This document shows, piece after piece, positions 1 through 9,568 of a stretch of DNA of 64,000 nt. The translations under genes and the position numbers were made by a program. The DNA lies in contig NZ_JACKZC010000001.1 in NCBI RefSeq assembly GCF_014212495.1, positions 310,001-374,000 of the forward strand, in the 5' to 3' direction. Positions within the stretch are counted from its first letter, which is position 1. Each line of letters starts with the position of its first letter. Below the pieces are notes generated by a model. It saw nothing but the letters and a program-made list of their open reading frames with translations. It did not search any database and had not been told where the DNA came from. Origin of the DNA: Pontibacter sp. Tf4. Its GTDB lineage: Bacteria > Bacteroidota > Bacteroidia > Cytophagales > Hymenobacteraceae.

Positions 1-590
1 GCGTGGTGGCACAGCAGTTTGCCTTCGTCCAGTTCACGGTCTACGGATGGCAGGTCCAGGAGCAGGTGCTGTACACCTTTCTCGGCTAAATACTGGCCTA
101 TAGTTGGCTCTAAGTATGGCGGGTTGGTGCCGGAGTAATGGCGGGTGAGTTTATCGTCGGTGTTAGGTAAGGTGCGGAGAATAACGGCTTCACATTTTAT
201 GCCCTGTAGTTGTTCGCGTACATCGTCCAGCAATACTACTTCGTCGCCGTTCTGCTGTTTCTGCGGAGCTATAGTTATGAGCTGGGCTACAAATAAAAAG
301 CGTTTCAGGCAGTTGTGGATGGTGGCATACTCATCGGCGGAGATGTGGCCGTAGCACTCGGTGTGGGTACCGTTGCCGTGTGGCGTAAGGTGCACGCGCT
401 TATAGTTGGTACTGCCACCGTTGGCTACTGAGCCTACAAAATCGCCTACCCGGATCACATCAAACTGAACCGGCTCTGCCCAGAAACACTCCGGCTGTGG
501 TTGCCTGTCGTGCAGCGGCATCGAGATATCCAGTGGCTGCAGCGGGTTGAAACTATAGGTCTGGTTGTGGTAGGTAATGGTGGCTTCCAT
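1..590 (-). CDS. Cyclase family protein (kynurenine formamidase-like), partial
   Basis: The ATG at 588-590 opens a frame that runs leftward off the window edge, so the C-terminus is missing. The translation (MEATITYHNQTYSF...) contains PHGNGTHTECYGHI, which matches the metal-binding HxGTHxD/ExxxH type motif of the cyclase family (PF04199). Members are metal-dependent hydrolases such as kynurenine formamidase; Bacteroidota carry many whose substrate is unknown. The family is well supported by this motif, but the substrate cannot be inferred. The gene reads in the same direction as the next two genes but is separated from 644-1057 by 53 bases. Codon use and CTATAGTT words match the local backbone. 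Confidence 0.8.
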   Translation of the reverse strand, partial: MEATITYHNQTYSFNPLQPLDISMPLHDRQPQPECFWAEPVQFDVIRVGDFVGSVANGGSTNYKRVHLTPHGNGTHTECYGHISADEYATIHNCLKRFLFVAQLITIAPQKQQNGDEVVLLDDVREQLQGIKCEAVILRTLPNTDDKLTRHYSGTNPPYLEPTIGQYLAEKGVQHLLLDLPSVDRELDEGKLLCHH

Positions 591-643
591 GGTTTGCGGG
601 CTTTTTAACAAGTATAGCAGAAAATCCCGAAACTATAGGTATC

Positions 644-1057
644 CTATTCTTCCAACAGCCAGCGCAAAGCTTCTTCTTCCGAAGTAAAATCCTCGATCTC
701 GTAGTTTAACAAGCCCGTAGCATCAGCCCGCGCTACTACCGAGGCCAGTGCCAGCTTCTTGAACAGGTTATCGGGCATGACGCGTGCCATTCTGCGCAGC
801 GGTGTTTGCGAAAATAAATTGTAGTAGGTGTTGGAGAGCCAGTCTTTGGTTTCGGGACCAAGCACCGATACCTGTTGTGCGTTTACCAGTACCAGCTCAG
901 CTGCCCGGGCTGCAATCACATCGTAGGCCCGCATGGTTTCGGTCTTAAACTGCTCATCGGTTAAAGGGCGCAGCCATTCCGTCCTGACGTAAGAAAGCGC
1001 ATCATCAGCTTCTATTTTAAAATCATCGGAAAGAAAGACTGTAATAAGTTGCGGCAT
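644..1057 (-). CDS. STAS/SpoIIAA-like hypothetical protein
   Basis: 137 aa, starting at the ATG 1055-1057. No catalytic motif is visible. The alternation of predicted strands and helices and the C-terminal FTSEEEALRWLLEE segment resemble small SpoIIAA/STAS-fold proteins of Cytophagales, which usually end with a D/E-rich EEAxxWL helix. This family is structural and regulatory in other bacteria; no partner is visible here. No signal peptide or membrane segment is present, so a cytoplasmic location is likely. It lies between hemW and the cyclase gene on the same strand. The assignment rests on pattern memory, so treat it as a hypothetical protein with a likely STAS-like fold. Confidence 0.6.
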   Translation of the reverse strand: MPQLITVFLSDDFKIEADDALSYVRTEWLRPLTDEQFKTETMRAYDVIAARAAELVLVNAQQVSVLGPETKDWLSNTYYNLFSQTPLRRMARVMPDNLFKKLALASVVARADATGLLNYEIEDFTSEEEALRWLLEE

Positions 1058-1140
1058 TTATTTTCGGGCATTGAGGATCATGCGGTAGTCCCAACATACG
1101 CAGCAAACAAAATTAGGTGTAAACTATATTATTATTTTAG

Positions 1141-2268
1141 CTATTCCGTCATCAGATCCAGCGTGATCTGGTCGGCCAATAGTTTGCCTTTGTCGGTCAG
1201 GTATAGCACATCATCTTGTATAGTTGCCAGTTCTTTCTGCTGTAGCTCCTGCAGGAATAGTTGGTGTGTTGCCAGCACATCGTAGCTATAGTTGGTGCGG
1301 AGTTTTGCCAGGTCGCAGCCCCAGGTGGTGCGGAGGGTAGTCAGCAGGTAGTCGTTGGCCTGGTCAGCTATAGTTAGCTCTTCTACTTCGGCAGGTATCG
1401 TTTGCTGCGCGATGGCATCGATGTACTTGCGGTTATTGGCTACATTGTACTGCCGGCTGTGGCCGTTAAACGAGTGCGCGCTCGGCCCCACACCCAGGTA
1501 GTGCACGCCACGCCAGTAGTTGCTGTTGTGTTTCGATTCGTAGCCTGGTTTACAGAAGTTAGAGATCTCGTACTGCACAAAGCCATGCTGCGCCATCTGC
1601 GCTAACAGGATCTCGAACTGCTGGGCCGTAAAGTCGTCTTCCGATGGCTTGAACTTGCCTTTCTTGCTCCAGCGGCCCAGTGCCGTGTCAGGCTCAATAG
1701 TTAGGGCGTAGCACGAAACATGCTGCACGTTCAGCGAGAAAAGCGTTTCTAAATCTTGTAGCCAGATGCTGTGATCCGGTGCCGGGATGCCGTAGATCAG
1801 GTCCACGGTAATGTTATCGAAACCGGCAGCCTGCGCATCTTTCACGCATTGTAAACTTTCGGTAGCGTTGTGGGCGCGGTTCATCAATTGCAGGTGCGGC
1901 TCATGAAACGATTGCAAACCTATACTTAAGCGGTTGATGCCGGCGGCTTTCAGTTCCTGTAGTTTCTCCGGTTTCAGGTCATCAGGGTTGGCTTCCAGGG
2001 TTATTTCCGCATTATCCGAAACTATAAACAGCCGATCTATAGTTTGTAGCAGAAGCTGGAGTTCTGGTTGGGTGAGCAGTGAAGGGGTGCCGCCACCAAA
2101 GTAGATGGTCCGTACTTCCTGGCCCTGCAAATAATCTTTTCTGAGTTCCAGCTCGCGGGCAATGGCCTGTATCGTTTTCTCTTTCGTCCCCATCGAGGTG
2201 CTAAAGTGAAAATCGCAGTAATGGCAGGCCTGTTTGCAGAAAGGAATATGTAAGTAGATGCCGGACAC
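1141..2268 (-). CDS. hemW: HemW, radical SAM haem chaperone (HemN-like)
   Basis: 375 aa, starting at a GTG (2266-2268); no better ATG exists upstream of the conserved MSGIYLHIPFC start. The radical SAM cluster motif CxxxCxYC appears as CKQACHYC (residues 11-18), binding a 4Fe-4S cluster and SAM. The GGGTPSLL motif and the GLQSFHEPHLQLMNR segment are typical of HemW/HemN. The short N-terminus before the cysteines argues for HemW, a haem-inserting chaperone, rather than true coproporphyrinogen dehydrogenase HemN. It is cytoplasmic, and length is normal for HemW. Genes so labelled are often annotated as oxygen-independent coproporphyrinogen oxidase. The gene contains several CTATAGTT words. Confidence 0.9.
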   Translation of the reverse strand: MSGIYLHIPFCKQACHYCDFHFSTSMGTKEKTIQAIARELELRKDYLQGQEVRTIYFGGGTPSLLTQPELQLLLQTIDRLFIVSDNAEITLEANPDDLKPEKLQELKAAGINRLSIGLQSFHEPHLQLMNRAHNATESLQCVKDAQAAGFDNITVDLIYGIPAPDHSIWLQDLETLFSLNVQHVSCYALTIEPDTALGRWSKKGKFKPSEDDFTAQQFEILLAQMAQHGFVQYEISNFCKPGYESKHNSNYWRGVHYLGVGPSAHSFNGHSRQYNVANNRKYIDAIAQQTIPAEVEELTIADQANDYLLTTLRTTWGCDLAKLRTNYSYDVLATHQLFLQELQQKELATIQDDVLYLTDKGKLLADQITLDLMTE

Positions 2269-2355
2269 GGGTTAAATTGCTAAATTGTTAGATTGTTAAA
2301 TTGTTGATGATCTGGAAACTATAGTTTGTGGTTCTTAAAGTACAGTTGAACCCGT

Positions 2356-2363
2356 TACCTTTG
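2356..2363 (+). promoter_or_regulatory. Putative Bacteroidota -7 promoter element for the Omp85 gene
   Basis: TACCTTTG matches the Bacteroidota consensus TAnnTTTG and lies about 97 bases before the start codon at 2460. The only TTTG further up (2325-2328) is 27 bases away, longer than the usual 19-20, so the -33 box is weak. The spacer 2269-2459 also holds three copies of the ACTATAG word and TAAATTGTTA-like direct repeats. Confidence 0.4.
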
Positions 2364-2459
2364 TTGCTAAACTATAGCTCCCTTTAGGATGACCAATTAT
2401 GATGACCAACTATAGTTTAACAATTTAGCCATCAAACAATTCAACTAGTAAGAGTACAA

Positions 2460-4217
2460 ATGTATAAAATAGCTGCCGTAGTTTGGTGTTTGCTTTTGTG
2501 GCTGCCGTTTGCGCAGGCCCAGACGCAACCAGTTGCGCCGCAGCCAAAAGTGATACTCAAGCTACACACCACGCCGCAGGATGCTCCCCGTCTGCGCGGC
2601 TATAGTTACCAAAGCACCCATCCCGATTCGGTAACGGCGGCTAAAGAAGTAAAAGCGCTGGTGTACCAGATGCAGCAGGATGCGTACCTGCTCACTTCTG
2701 CGGATAGTTTATTTCTGCGCAACGACACGCTTCACGTGAAACTGTACATCGGCAATCGCTTTGAGTATGCCCGCCTGCGCAACGGTAATTTAAGCGAAGG
2801 AATTCTGATCGAGTCTGGTTTCCGGGAGAAGTTTTACCGCGATGTGCCTTTTAAACCTGCCGAGTATGTAAAGCTGCAGCAACGCATACTGGATTATGCC
2901 GAGCGCAACGGCTACCCTTTTGCCAGTGTGTGGCTGGATACGATAAAGATAGAAAACGGTAAGATTGATGCAGCCCTGATGGTGGAAAAAGCCTTTGTGG
3001 TAACCTACGACTCGGTGCAGGTAATGGGCGGCAGCAAAACCAAACCAAAGTTTCTGATGCGTTACCTGCAGCTGCAACCAGGGCAGCCTTACAACCAGGA
3101 ACAGATCGAAGCTACCCAGCGCATGCTCACTGCTTTGCCTTACATACGCATAACAAGGCCGCCTCAAGTGCGCTTTGCCCGCGACAAAGCCCGGGTTATT
3201 TATTTCCTGGAGGACCGGCAGGCCAACCAGGTGGATGGTATCGTTGGTTTCCTGCCCGACCCGACCCGCCAGGACAAACTGCTGATCACCGGCGAAGCCA
3301 ACCTGAACATCCGGAACATAAAAGGAACCGGCAAAAGTATAGGGCTGCAGTGGCGGCGCGTCAACAAAGGCTCAGTTATACTCAATGGCGAATACCTGCA
3401 CCCTAACCTGTTTGGTACACCGTTCGAGCTGGGCACACGCTTTAGTTTACTGAAACAGGATTCCTCCTTCATTACCATCCAGCCGCGTCTGCAACTGGGC
3501 TATTATACCTTAAAGTATGGCAAGTTTAGTGTGTATGGCGAGTGGCGCAACTCCCGTATTCTGGGCGCTGCTAATCCGCAAAGCCTGCGTAATTTAGACC
3601 TGGCCGATGCCCGCACCAGCACCTATGGCTTCAACTACATCTGGAATAACCTCGATGATTTCTATTTCCCGCGTAGTGGCCGCTTAGTAGAGTTTGACCT
3701 TGCTGCCGGTACCAAAACCCTGCTGCGTAACCCCGACCTGGAGAAAAGCTTTTACGACACGTTGGACATGCGCACTACACAGTTAAGCATAAGCCTGCGC
3801 GCCGAGAACTTTTTCCGGGTGAGTAAGAACAGCGCCTTACTGGCCAGGCTGCAGGGCGAAGCACTGCTAAATGACCAGCTTTTCCTGAACGACATGTACC
3901 GCCTGGGCGGCCTTACCTCTATCCGCGGCTTCGACGATTACTTCTTTTATGCTTCCTCCTACGCCATCGGGACTATAGAATACCGCCTGTTCACGGCCTC
4001 CGATTCCTATGTGCTTTTGTTCTACGACCAGGCCTATTACCGCAGCGAGTTGGAGAAATCGAAAGCCAGTGGCTGGCCATCGGGTGTAGGTGGCGGTATA
4101 AGTTTCAGTACCGGTGCCGGAATTTTTCAGCTGGTGTATTCGGTGGGGTGCTCTGAGCAACAGCCACTTTCGCTCAAATACTCTAAAATCCACTTCGGGA
4201 TAACCAGCAAATTTTAA
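2460..4217 (+). CDS. Omp85/BamA-TamA family outer membrane beta-barrel protein
   Basis: 585 aa with a clear signal peptide (residues 1-21, ending AQAQ). A periplasmic region of POTRA-like modules (about 110-225, including LQPGQPYNQEQIEATQRML) precedes a C-terminal barrel (about 240-585). The RLGGLTSIRGFDDYFF segment carries the Omp85 RGF motif of barrel loop 6. The last residue is Phe after alternating hydrophobics (HFGITSKF), the usual signal for insertion by the BAM complex. It is shorter than BamA, so it is more likely a TamA-like or two-partner-type Omp85 protein; its substrate is unknown. It stands alone on the + strand, upstream of the tRNA. Confidence 0.82.
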   Translation: MYKIAAVVWCLLLWLPFAQAQTQPVAPQPKVILKLHTTPQDAPRLRGYSYQSTHPDSVTAAKEVKALVYQMQQDAYLLTSADSLFLRNDTLHVKLYIGNRFEYARLRNGNLSEGILIESGFREKFYRDVPFKPAEYVKLQQRILDYAERNGYPFASVWLDTIKIENGKIDAALMVEKAFVVTYDSVQVMGGSKTKPKFLMRYLQLQPGQPYNQEQIEATQRMLTALPYIRITRPPQVRFARDKARVIYFLEDRQANQVDGIVGFLPDPTRQDKLLITGEANLNIRNIKGTGKSIGLQWRRVNKGSVILNGEYLHPNLFGTPFELGTRFSLLKQDSSFITIQPRLQLGYYTLKYGKFSVYGEWRNSRILGAANPQSLRNLDLADARTSTYGFNYIWNNLDDFYFPRSGRLVEFDLAAGTKTLLRNPDLEKSFYDTLDMRTTQLSISLRAENFFRVSKNSALLARLQGEALLNDQLFLNDMYRLGGLTSIRGFDDYFFYASSYAIGTIEYRLFTASDSYVLLFYDQAYYRSELEKSKASGWPSGVGGGISFSTGAGIFQLVYSVGCSEQQPLSLKYSKIHFGITSKF

Positions 4218-4246
4218 CTTTTTTTGCCCTTTTTAAGTATAACCAC

Positions 4247-4277
4247 TTGCAAAGTATACACCGATGTACTACTTTTG
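4247..4277 (+). promoter_or_regulatory. Promoter of the initiator tRNA
   Basis: A TTGC -33 box (4247-4250) and TACTTTTG -7 box (4270-4277, consensus TAnnTTTG) are separated by 19 bases, an excellent match to the Bacteroidota primary sigma factor promoter. It would start transcription roughly 8 bases before the tRNA 5' end. Confidence 0.75.
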
Positions 4278-4291
4278 TAACACAATAACAG

Positions 4292-5917
<1,626 letters not shown>

Positions 5918-5925
<8 letters not shown>

Positions 5926-6100
5926 TGCTCAAGCTTTTAAAGGTTCTTACTGCGCATTGTGCGATCGTCCATAAGGATTGTACTAGCTCATTAGCCTCTG
6001 CGTCTGAAATAGTTTCAAATCCAGGATAGGTGCGAAGTTTCTCTACAGTTAATGGTGATGATGTTTTTTGTTTTTTCTGGTTTTGCTTAAAAGGTTTCAA
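5918..6100 (-). CDS. Small recombinase-associated protein, 60 aa
   Basis: A 60-residue basic N-terminus followed by a compact helical segment (RTYPGFETISDAEANELVQSL). Short proteins with this type of sequence are commonly found directly upstream of serine recombinases in Bacteroidota elements; their role is not established, and a directionality or regulatory function is only a guess. It overlaps the recombinase start by 8 bases. No membrane segment or metal motif is present. The conserved position in the operon, the overlap and the codon pattern make it a real gene rather than noise. Confidence 0.65.
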
Positions 6101-6199
6101 AATAGTAATTGGTCTAGCACGTACCTGTTATCTGCAGTGTATGTACCGATAGTTATTTGACCCGCTTTCTACGGTGTCATTTGGGCAGCAATTGTTATT

Positions 6200-7063
6200 T
6201 TAAAATCGCAACCTTTTAATATAATTGTAAAACACTGTTTTGTTTTTTATAGAAACCATTGGAGCACTATGGTATGTTGGTAAACTTTCAATAGTTTCAT
6301 GATATTTCTCTAATGATGATGATTTACTTTTCTTAAGAGTTAAGAGCCAGTTAAAGTTTTTATCAGCTGCAGCTCTATCAACTTGAATGCTCTCCCATTC
6401 TTTAGTTCTCATCGATTTTAAAACCTCATTTTCTGATTGTGAAACTAATGTTGAATAAGAAGTTAGGTTCGGTAAGTTTTTATCACCGACAAGCTGTAGT
6501 AAAATTTCGTGTACAGAGAATGAAACAGAGCCATTAATTTTTTTGGCTTCTTCAACAGGCACAAAACGGCCAACGAATCCCATTCTCCCATCTTTATTAA
6601 AATATATTTGTAAGTCTTCTCTATTACTTATAACTGTGCCTATAATAAAATCAAGCAAAGTGGGCGTTGTTGCAATGTTATATGTAATTCTGAGTGGGTT
6701 GCCTATACTATCTCGTTCGAGTTCTTGGTAACTGTGCTCTGACGGGAATATATCTGCAAAGAGCCACAGCTTGAAGTTGTACAAAATATTTGATGGGAAG
6801 TTGTAACTGATTAGGTTGTCCAAAATTCTCAACCATATATATTGGCTAGTATTTAATGATGTTTCTTTGTCTTCTGGTAGAAATGCCCATTTCTTCAAAA
6901 GTATTTCTTCATATGTACAGTTCTCTAACTCTAGCAAATCAAGAGTTACGATGCCTTTCTTTAAACGAGGTAATAGACTAGATTCAGGGTAATTTAAGCT
7001 ATAGTTCACTAGACCTTGTTTTCTTTCTTTGAAAGCAGGTTGGCTAACACTTTTGTTGTTCAT
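6200..7063 (-). CDS. Hypothetical protein of the integrative element, 287 aa
   Basis: I do not recognise this protein. It is rich in Ser, Lys, Asn and aromatic residues, has no signal peptide or membrane helix, and lacks visible catalytic motifs. The middle part (LLDFIIGTVISNREDLQIYFNKDGRMGFVGRF) looks like alternating strands. It starts 13 bases after the stop of the XRE gene, so the two should be cotranscribed, and 99 bases separate it from the 60-aa gene. The region is more AT-rich than the backbone, consistent with acquired DNA. A role in element maintenance or excision is possible from position only. Confidence 0.6.
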   Translation of the reverse strand: MNNKSVSQPAFKERKQGLVNYSLNYPESSLLPRLKKGIVTLDLLELENCTYEEILLKKWAFLPEDKETSLNTSQYIWLRILDNLISYNFPSNILYNFKLWLFADIFPSEHSYQELERDSIGNPLRITYNIATTPTLLDFIIGTVISNREDLQIYFNKDGRMGFVGRFVPVEEAKKINGSVSFSVHEILLQLVGDKNLPNLTSYSTLVSQSENEVLKSMRTKEWESIQVDRAAADKNFNWLLTLKKSKSSSLEKYHETIESLPTYHSAPMVSIKNKTVFYNYIKRLRF

Positions 7064-7076
7064 ATGATGGGTTGCG

Positions 7077-7646
7077 TTATTCTTTGTCCTTTTTCTGTGA
7101 ACCTTTAGATGTTTCTTTTATCAAAGCATCTAAAAATAGACCGATGCCATATCCCAGGAGGCTGATCTTATATTGCTTATAAGCAGCTAAAAGAGGGTGA
7201 TCTTCTCCAATATTATCTTTGTTCAATATGAAGTCTACTCCATCAATTGCAAAGACAGAGGCTATAGCATTTGGTATATCATTCCCGCTATCTAGTTTCG
7301 ATGAGGTGATCGGCTTTTGAAAGTGTTTTATTAGAGCTTCTAGCAGATTTTCTGAATTTGACTTCATGCGTTCAATTTGAGCTGCCTGTTGCTTTACTAT
7401 TTCCTCAAGGGCTCCATGGTTTGGTAAGCCCAATCTTTCTTGTGCAGTCTCATGGTTGAGTATTTCTTCACTTGTCATGTTGAAAACACTCTGCAGAATT
7501 TCGAGCTTCTCAGGTGAAAGTGTTATATCTCCTTTTTCAATTCTGCTATAATTAGCTTTACTCATGCCTAGCTTTATAGCTATATCTTCTTGTTTGAGAT
7601 TTTTTGCTAGTCGAATAGATTTGATTTTGCTATGTATATTTTGCAT
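7077..7646 (-). CDS. XRE-family transcriptional regulator
   Basis: The frame is open from 7682, but the ATG at 7644-7646 (MQNIHSKIKSIRLAKN) is the likely start because the helix-turn-helix begins right there; this gives 189 aa. The HTH_3 domain (about 3-58) shows LAKNLKQEDIAIKLGMSKANYSRIEKGDITLSPEKL, a classic Cro/cI-type fold. The C-terminal part contains a helical stretch (EEIVKQQAAQIERMKSNSENLLEAL) that could dimerise, with no peptidase motif. It is the first gene of the leftward element module and probably controls it. An inverted repeat overlaps its start codon. Confidence 0.85.
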   Translation of the reverse strand: MQNIHSKIKSIRLAKNLKQEDIAIKLGMSKANYSRIEKGDITLSPEKLEILQSVFNMTSEEILNHETAQERLGLPNHGALEEIVKQQAAQIERMKSNSENLLEALIKHFQKPITSSKLDSGNDIPNAIASVFAIDGVDFILNKDNIGEDHPLLAAYKQYKISLLGYGIGLFLDALIKETSKGSQKKDKE

Positions 7647-7663
7647 AAAGCAAATATATGCAA
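7641..7663. promoter_or_regulatory. Candidate operator overlapping the XRE start codon
   Basis: TTGCAT (7641-7646) and ATGCAA (7658-7663) form an inverted repeat with an 11-base spacer; the left arm covers the start codon. More TGCA words follow upstream (AATGCAAC, GTGCATTAATTGCA, TTGCAAAAGTTGCG). Autoregulation by the XRE protein is inferred. Confidence 0.35.
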
Positions 7664-7682
7664 TCTTTATTTTATAATGCAA

Positions 7683-8311
7683 CTATATCAATAGAATAAA
7701 TTTAAGTGCATTAATTGCAAAAGTTGCGCGCAGCCTGTTTGAGCTTGATAGTTGATTTAGTAGAATTCTATGTGAGGGGGTATAATATAAACAGTGATTT
7801 CAAATACAACTTAGTTTTTTCGTTTCTTATAAGATGGAATGTTAATGAAATAAGGAATCTCTAAATGTTAATAAGCATTTCTATCACCATGATTACACTA
7901 ATTAAGAGCACATTTTTAATCAATGATATGATATGAGTAAGATACCATATGAATTAAGATGTGCAAAATCCGACGGCACAGATAACGGTAGATAGATTAG
8001 GATAACTAAAGAGATTTGCCAGTGAAAAAGAAACAGAAGTGCGATAAAGAATGCTATTTTGCTGACTAAATTATAGTCTCATTTTTATAAGGCGCAATAT
8101 TCTACTAGGTTCATACTTGGATCATGCTGGATTTCTAAACCTAATCAGTGTATTACCATTGTCATAAAAAGCTTCTCCTTTCGGGAAGCTTGTGTAGCAT
8201 AGATTACTGGAAATTATAGAAGTAAAGTAATTTAAATAGAAACTCCATTTCCAACATAAGCTTCCTACATATATGAACCGGCTTGGTAAAGTATGCTCAT
8301 ATATGCATTAC
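7683..8311. other. AT-rich intergenic region without genes
   Basis: No credible coding frame in 629 bases. The right end (near the XRE gene) contains clustered TGCA-type palindromes that may be regulatory. The stem-loop at 8169-8191 serves the next leftward gene. Nothing else is recognisable; the low GC content suggests acquired DNA. Confidence 0.6.
8165..8191 (-). terminator. Terminator of the 8312-9040 gene
   Basis: AAGCTTC (8169-8175) pairs with GAAGCTT (8185-8191), and two inner pairs extend the stem. On the minus strand the hairpin is followed by TTTTT, as expected for a leftward terminator. Confidence 0.6.
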
Positions 8312-9040
8312 TTAGCAGATCTCTGCAGGTTCAAAAAAGAGCTCCTTAAAAAAGTGAGGAGCATGTGTTGGAGCAAAGTGCACAAGGCTGAAAGCAAACT
8401 TAATAGCATACTCTTGTTCGTTAAAAACAGCATACTTTACTAGGTTGTACTTACTAAGTTGATCCAAATATAATTTAAAAATCTTTGGAGCCAGGTTAAA
8501 ATGGGCTGGCGTAAATACAGCGCCTCCTATGCCTAAGGCTATCTTAGAACCAGTTCCCGCAAAAGCGCCTCTCACCAAGTTTAGGCAGAAGGTTCGTGTG
8601 GAATGAGAGAGTAAAAGCTCATCTAGGGCCAGTGGAACTTTGGCCGTTACATGGGTAGGATCATTCGGTTTTGAAATACTCACCAGTACCCGCTGCGCGT
8701 GCTTCCACCTCATGCTAGCTGGACAGAAACAAAGCATGTGCTTGAGGTTTTCTATCTGGTTAACAGGATCTGATAATGGAATCTGCAATTTAGTGTATAC
8801 CTCTGCTGAGTTAAGTTTCCACAGCGTCTTTTCCCATAAAAAAATCCGCATATTGTTCCCATATCCTTCTAGAAAATAGCCATTCCCCAGCACTTCAAGG
8901 TGGTACACTCTGCGCAGGAAGTCCCTTCGCCTTATAACGAATTGTGATGAAGATGATTCTGGTTGCATTTGATCACTCTGTTTGGGTGGTCCAGCGAAGT
9001 TATCGTACTTTAGAACTTTAGCTTGAATTCTAAAACACAC
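8312..9040 (-). CDS. Hypothetical protein, 242 aa
   Basis: Not recognised. The first possible start is a GTG at 9038-9040; an ATG at 8966-8968 would give 218 aa, and the sequence does not decide between them. It has no signal peptide. Hydrophobic and aromatic patches (FCLNLVRGAFAGTGSKIALGIGG) may be buried strands or a helix-turn rather than membrane segments. It is transcribed divergently from the XRE gene at 9138, with a 42-bp perfect palindrome between them, and has its own terminator. That arrangement suggests it is a target of the neighbouring regulator. The function is unknown. Confidence 0.6.
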   Translation of the reverse strand: MCFRIQAKVLKYDNFAGPPKQSDQMQPESSSSQFVIRRRDFLRRVYHLEVLGNGYFLEGYGNNMRIFLWEKTLWKLNSAEVYTKLQIPLSDPVNQIENLKHMLCFCPASMRWKHAQRVLVSISKPNDPTHVTAKVPLALDELLLSHSTRTFCLNLVRGAFAGTGSKIALGIGGAVFTPAHFNLAPKIFKLYLDQLSKYNLVKYAVFNEQEYAIKFAFSLVHFAPTHAPHFFKELFFEPAEIC

Positions 9041-9074
9041 TTTATATTTAACTCAAGGTCCCCAAATATAAGCA

Positions 9075-9116
9075 ACAAACCTTTATTATAGCATATATGC
9101 TATAATAAAGGTTTGT
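9075..9116. repeat. 42-bp perfect palindrome between divergent genes
   Basis: Every base from 9075 to 9095 is complementary to its partner up to 9116, centred on GCATATATGC. It lies 34 bases from the GTG of the leftward gene and 21 bases from the rightward XRE gene. Transcripts would form a hairpin followed by TCTTTTT on the + strand, so it could be a terminator-like structure, but its place between two divergent starts fits a dimer operator better. Confidence 0.8.
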
Positions 9117-9137
9117 CTTTTTCCAGTCCTTTCATGG

Positions 9138-9392
9138 ATGGAAAGAAAAGAGCTGTTTGATGAGGAGGGGCTACGCCTTTTTGCAGAGCACCTGAAGCAG
9201 TTGCGTAAGTCAAAGGGCGTATCACAGGAAGAACTCTCTTATCGTTCCGGCTTAGTACTCAGTCAGATTGCCCGCATTGAGACAGCCAGAACTAATCCTC
9301 GCTTGAGTACTTTGTTTCAGATTGCCCGCGGATTGGATATTGAACTAGCGGAGCTGTTCAGCTTTAGACTTCAGCCAAAACAACAATCCTAA
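9138..9392 (+). CDS. XRE-family HTH regulator, 84 aa
   Basis: A single helix-turn-helix domain covers nearly the whole protein (about 14-75): LKQLRKSKGVSQEELSYRSGLVLSQIARIETARTNPRLSTL, then ALD-type helix ARGLDIELAELFSF. Small proteins of this type in Bacteroidota act as local repressors, often in mobile elements or toxin-antitoxin and restriction loci. An ATG also exists at 9134 in another frame; 9138 keeps the domain intact. The nearest dyad is the palindrome 9075-9116. No effector domain is present, so it probably binds DNA as a dimer. Confidence 0.85.
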   Translation: MERKELFDEEGLRLFAEHLKQLRKSKGVSQEELSYRSGLVLSQIARIETARTNPRLSTLFQIARGLDIELAELFSFRLQPKQQS

Positions 9393-9568
9393 ATAGGTTA
9401 GATTCGTAGATAGAGGTTTTCTATTTATGGAAAAACCTATAATCATTGCTTATGTTAGACAGATATAATATGAGTCTATATTACGTAATTAATTTTTACC
9501 TGAAATACTAGCAAGCATTCAAATGGATGATCTGCTTTCTAGAAAAGCAGCTTCATTAACCTTTATTA

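Larger units (their letters stand above)
98..3981. repeat. Dispersed octamer CTATAGTT / AACTATAG
   Basis: Copies of CTATAGTT or AACTATAG, or 7 of 8 bases, occur at about 98, 269, 400, 550, 630, 1219, 1286, 1370, 2037, 2318, 2371, 2409 and 2602 within the first 4 kb, both inside genes and in spacers. By chance fewer than one perfect copy is expected. The word is rarer in the accessory regions. Confidence 0.6.
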
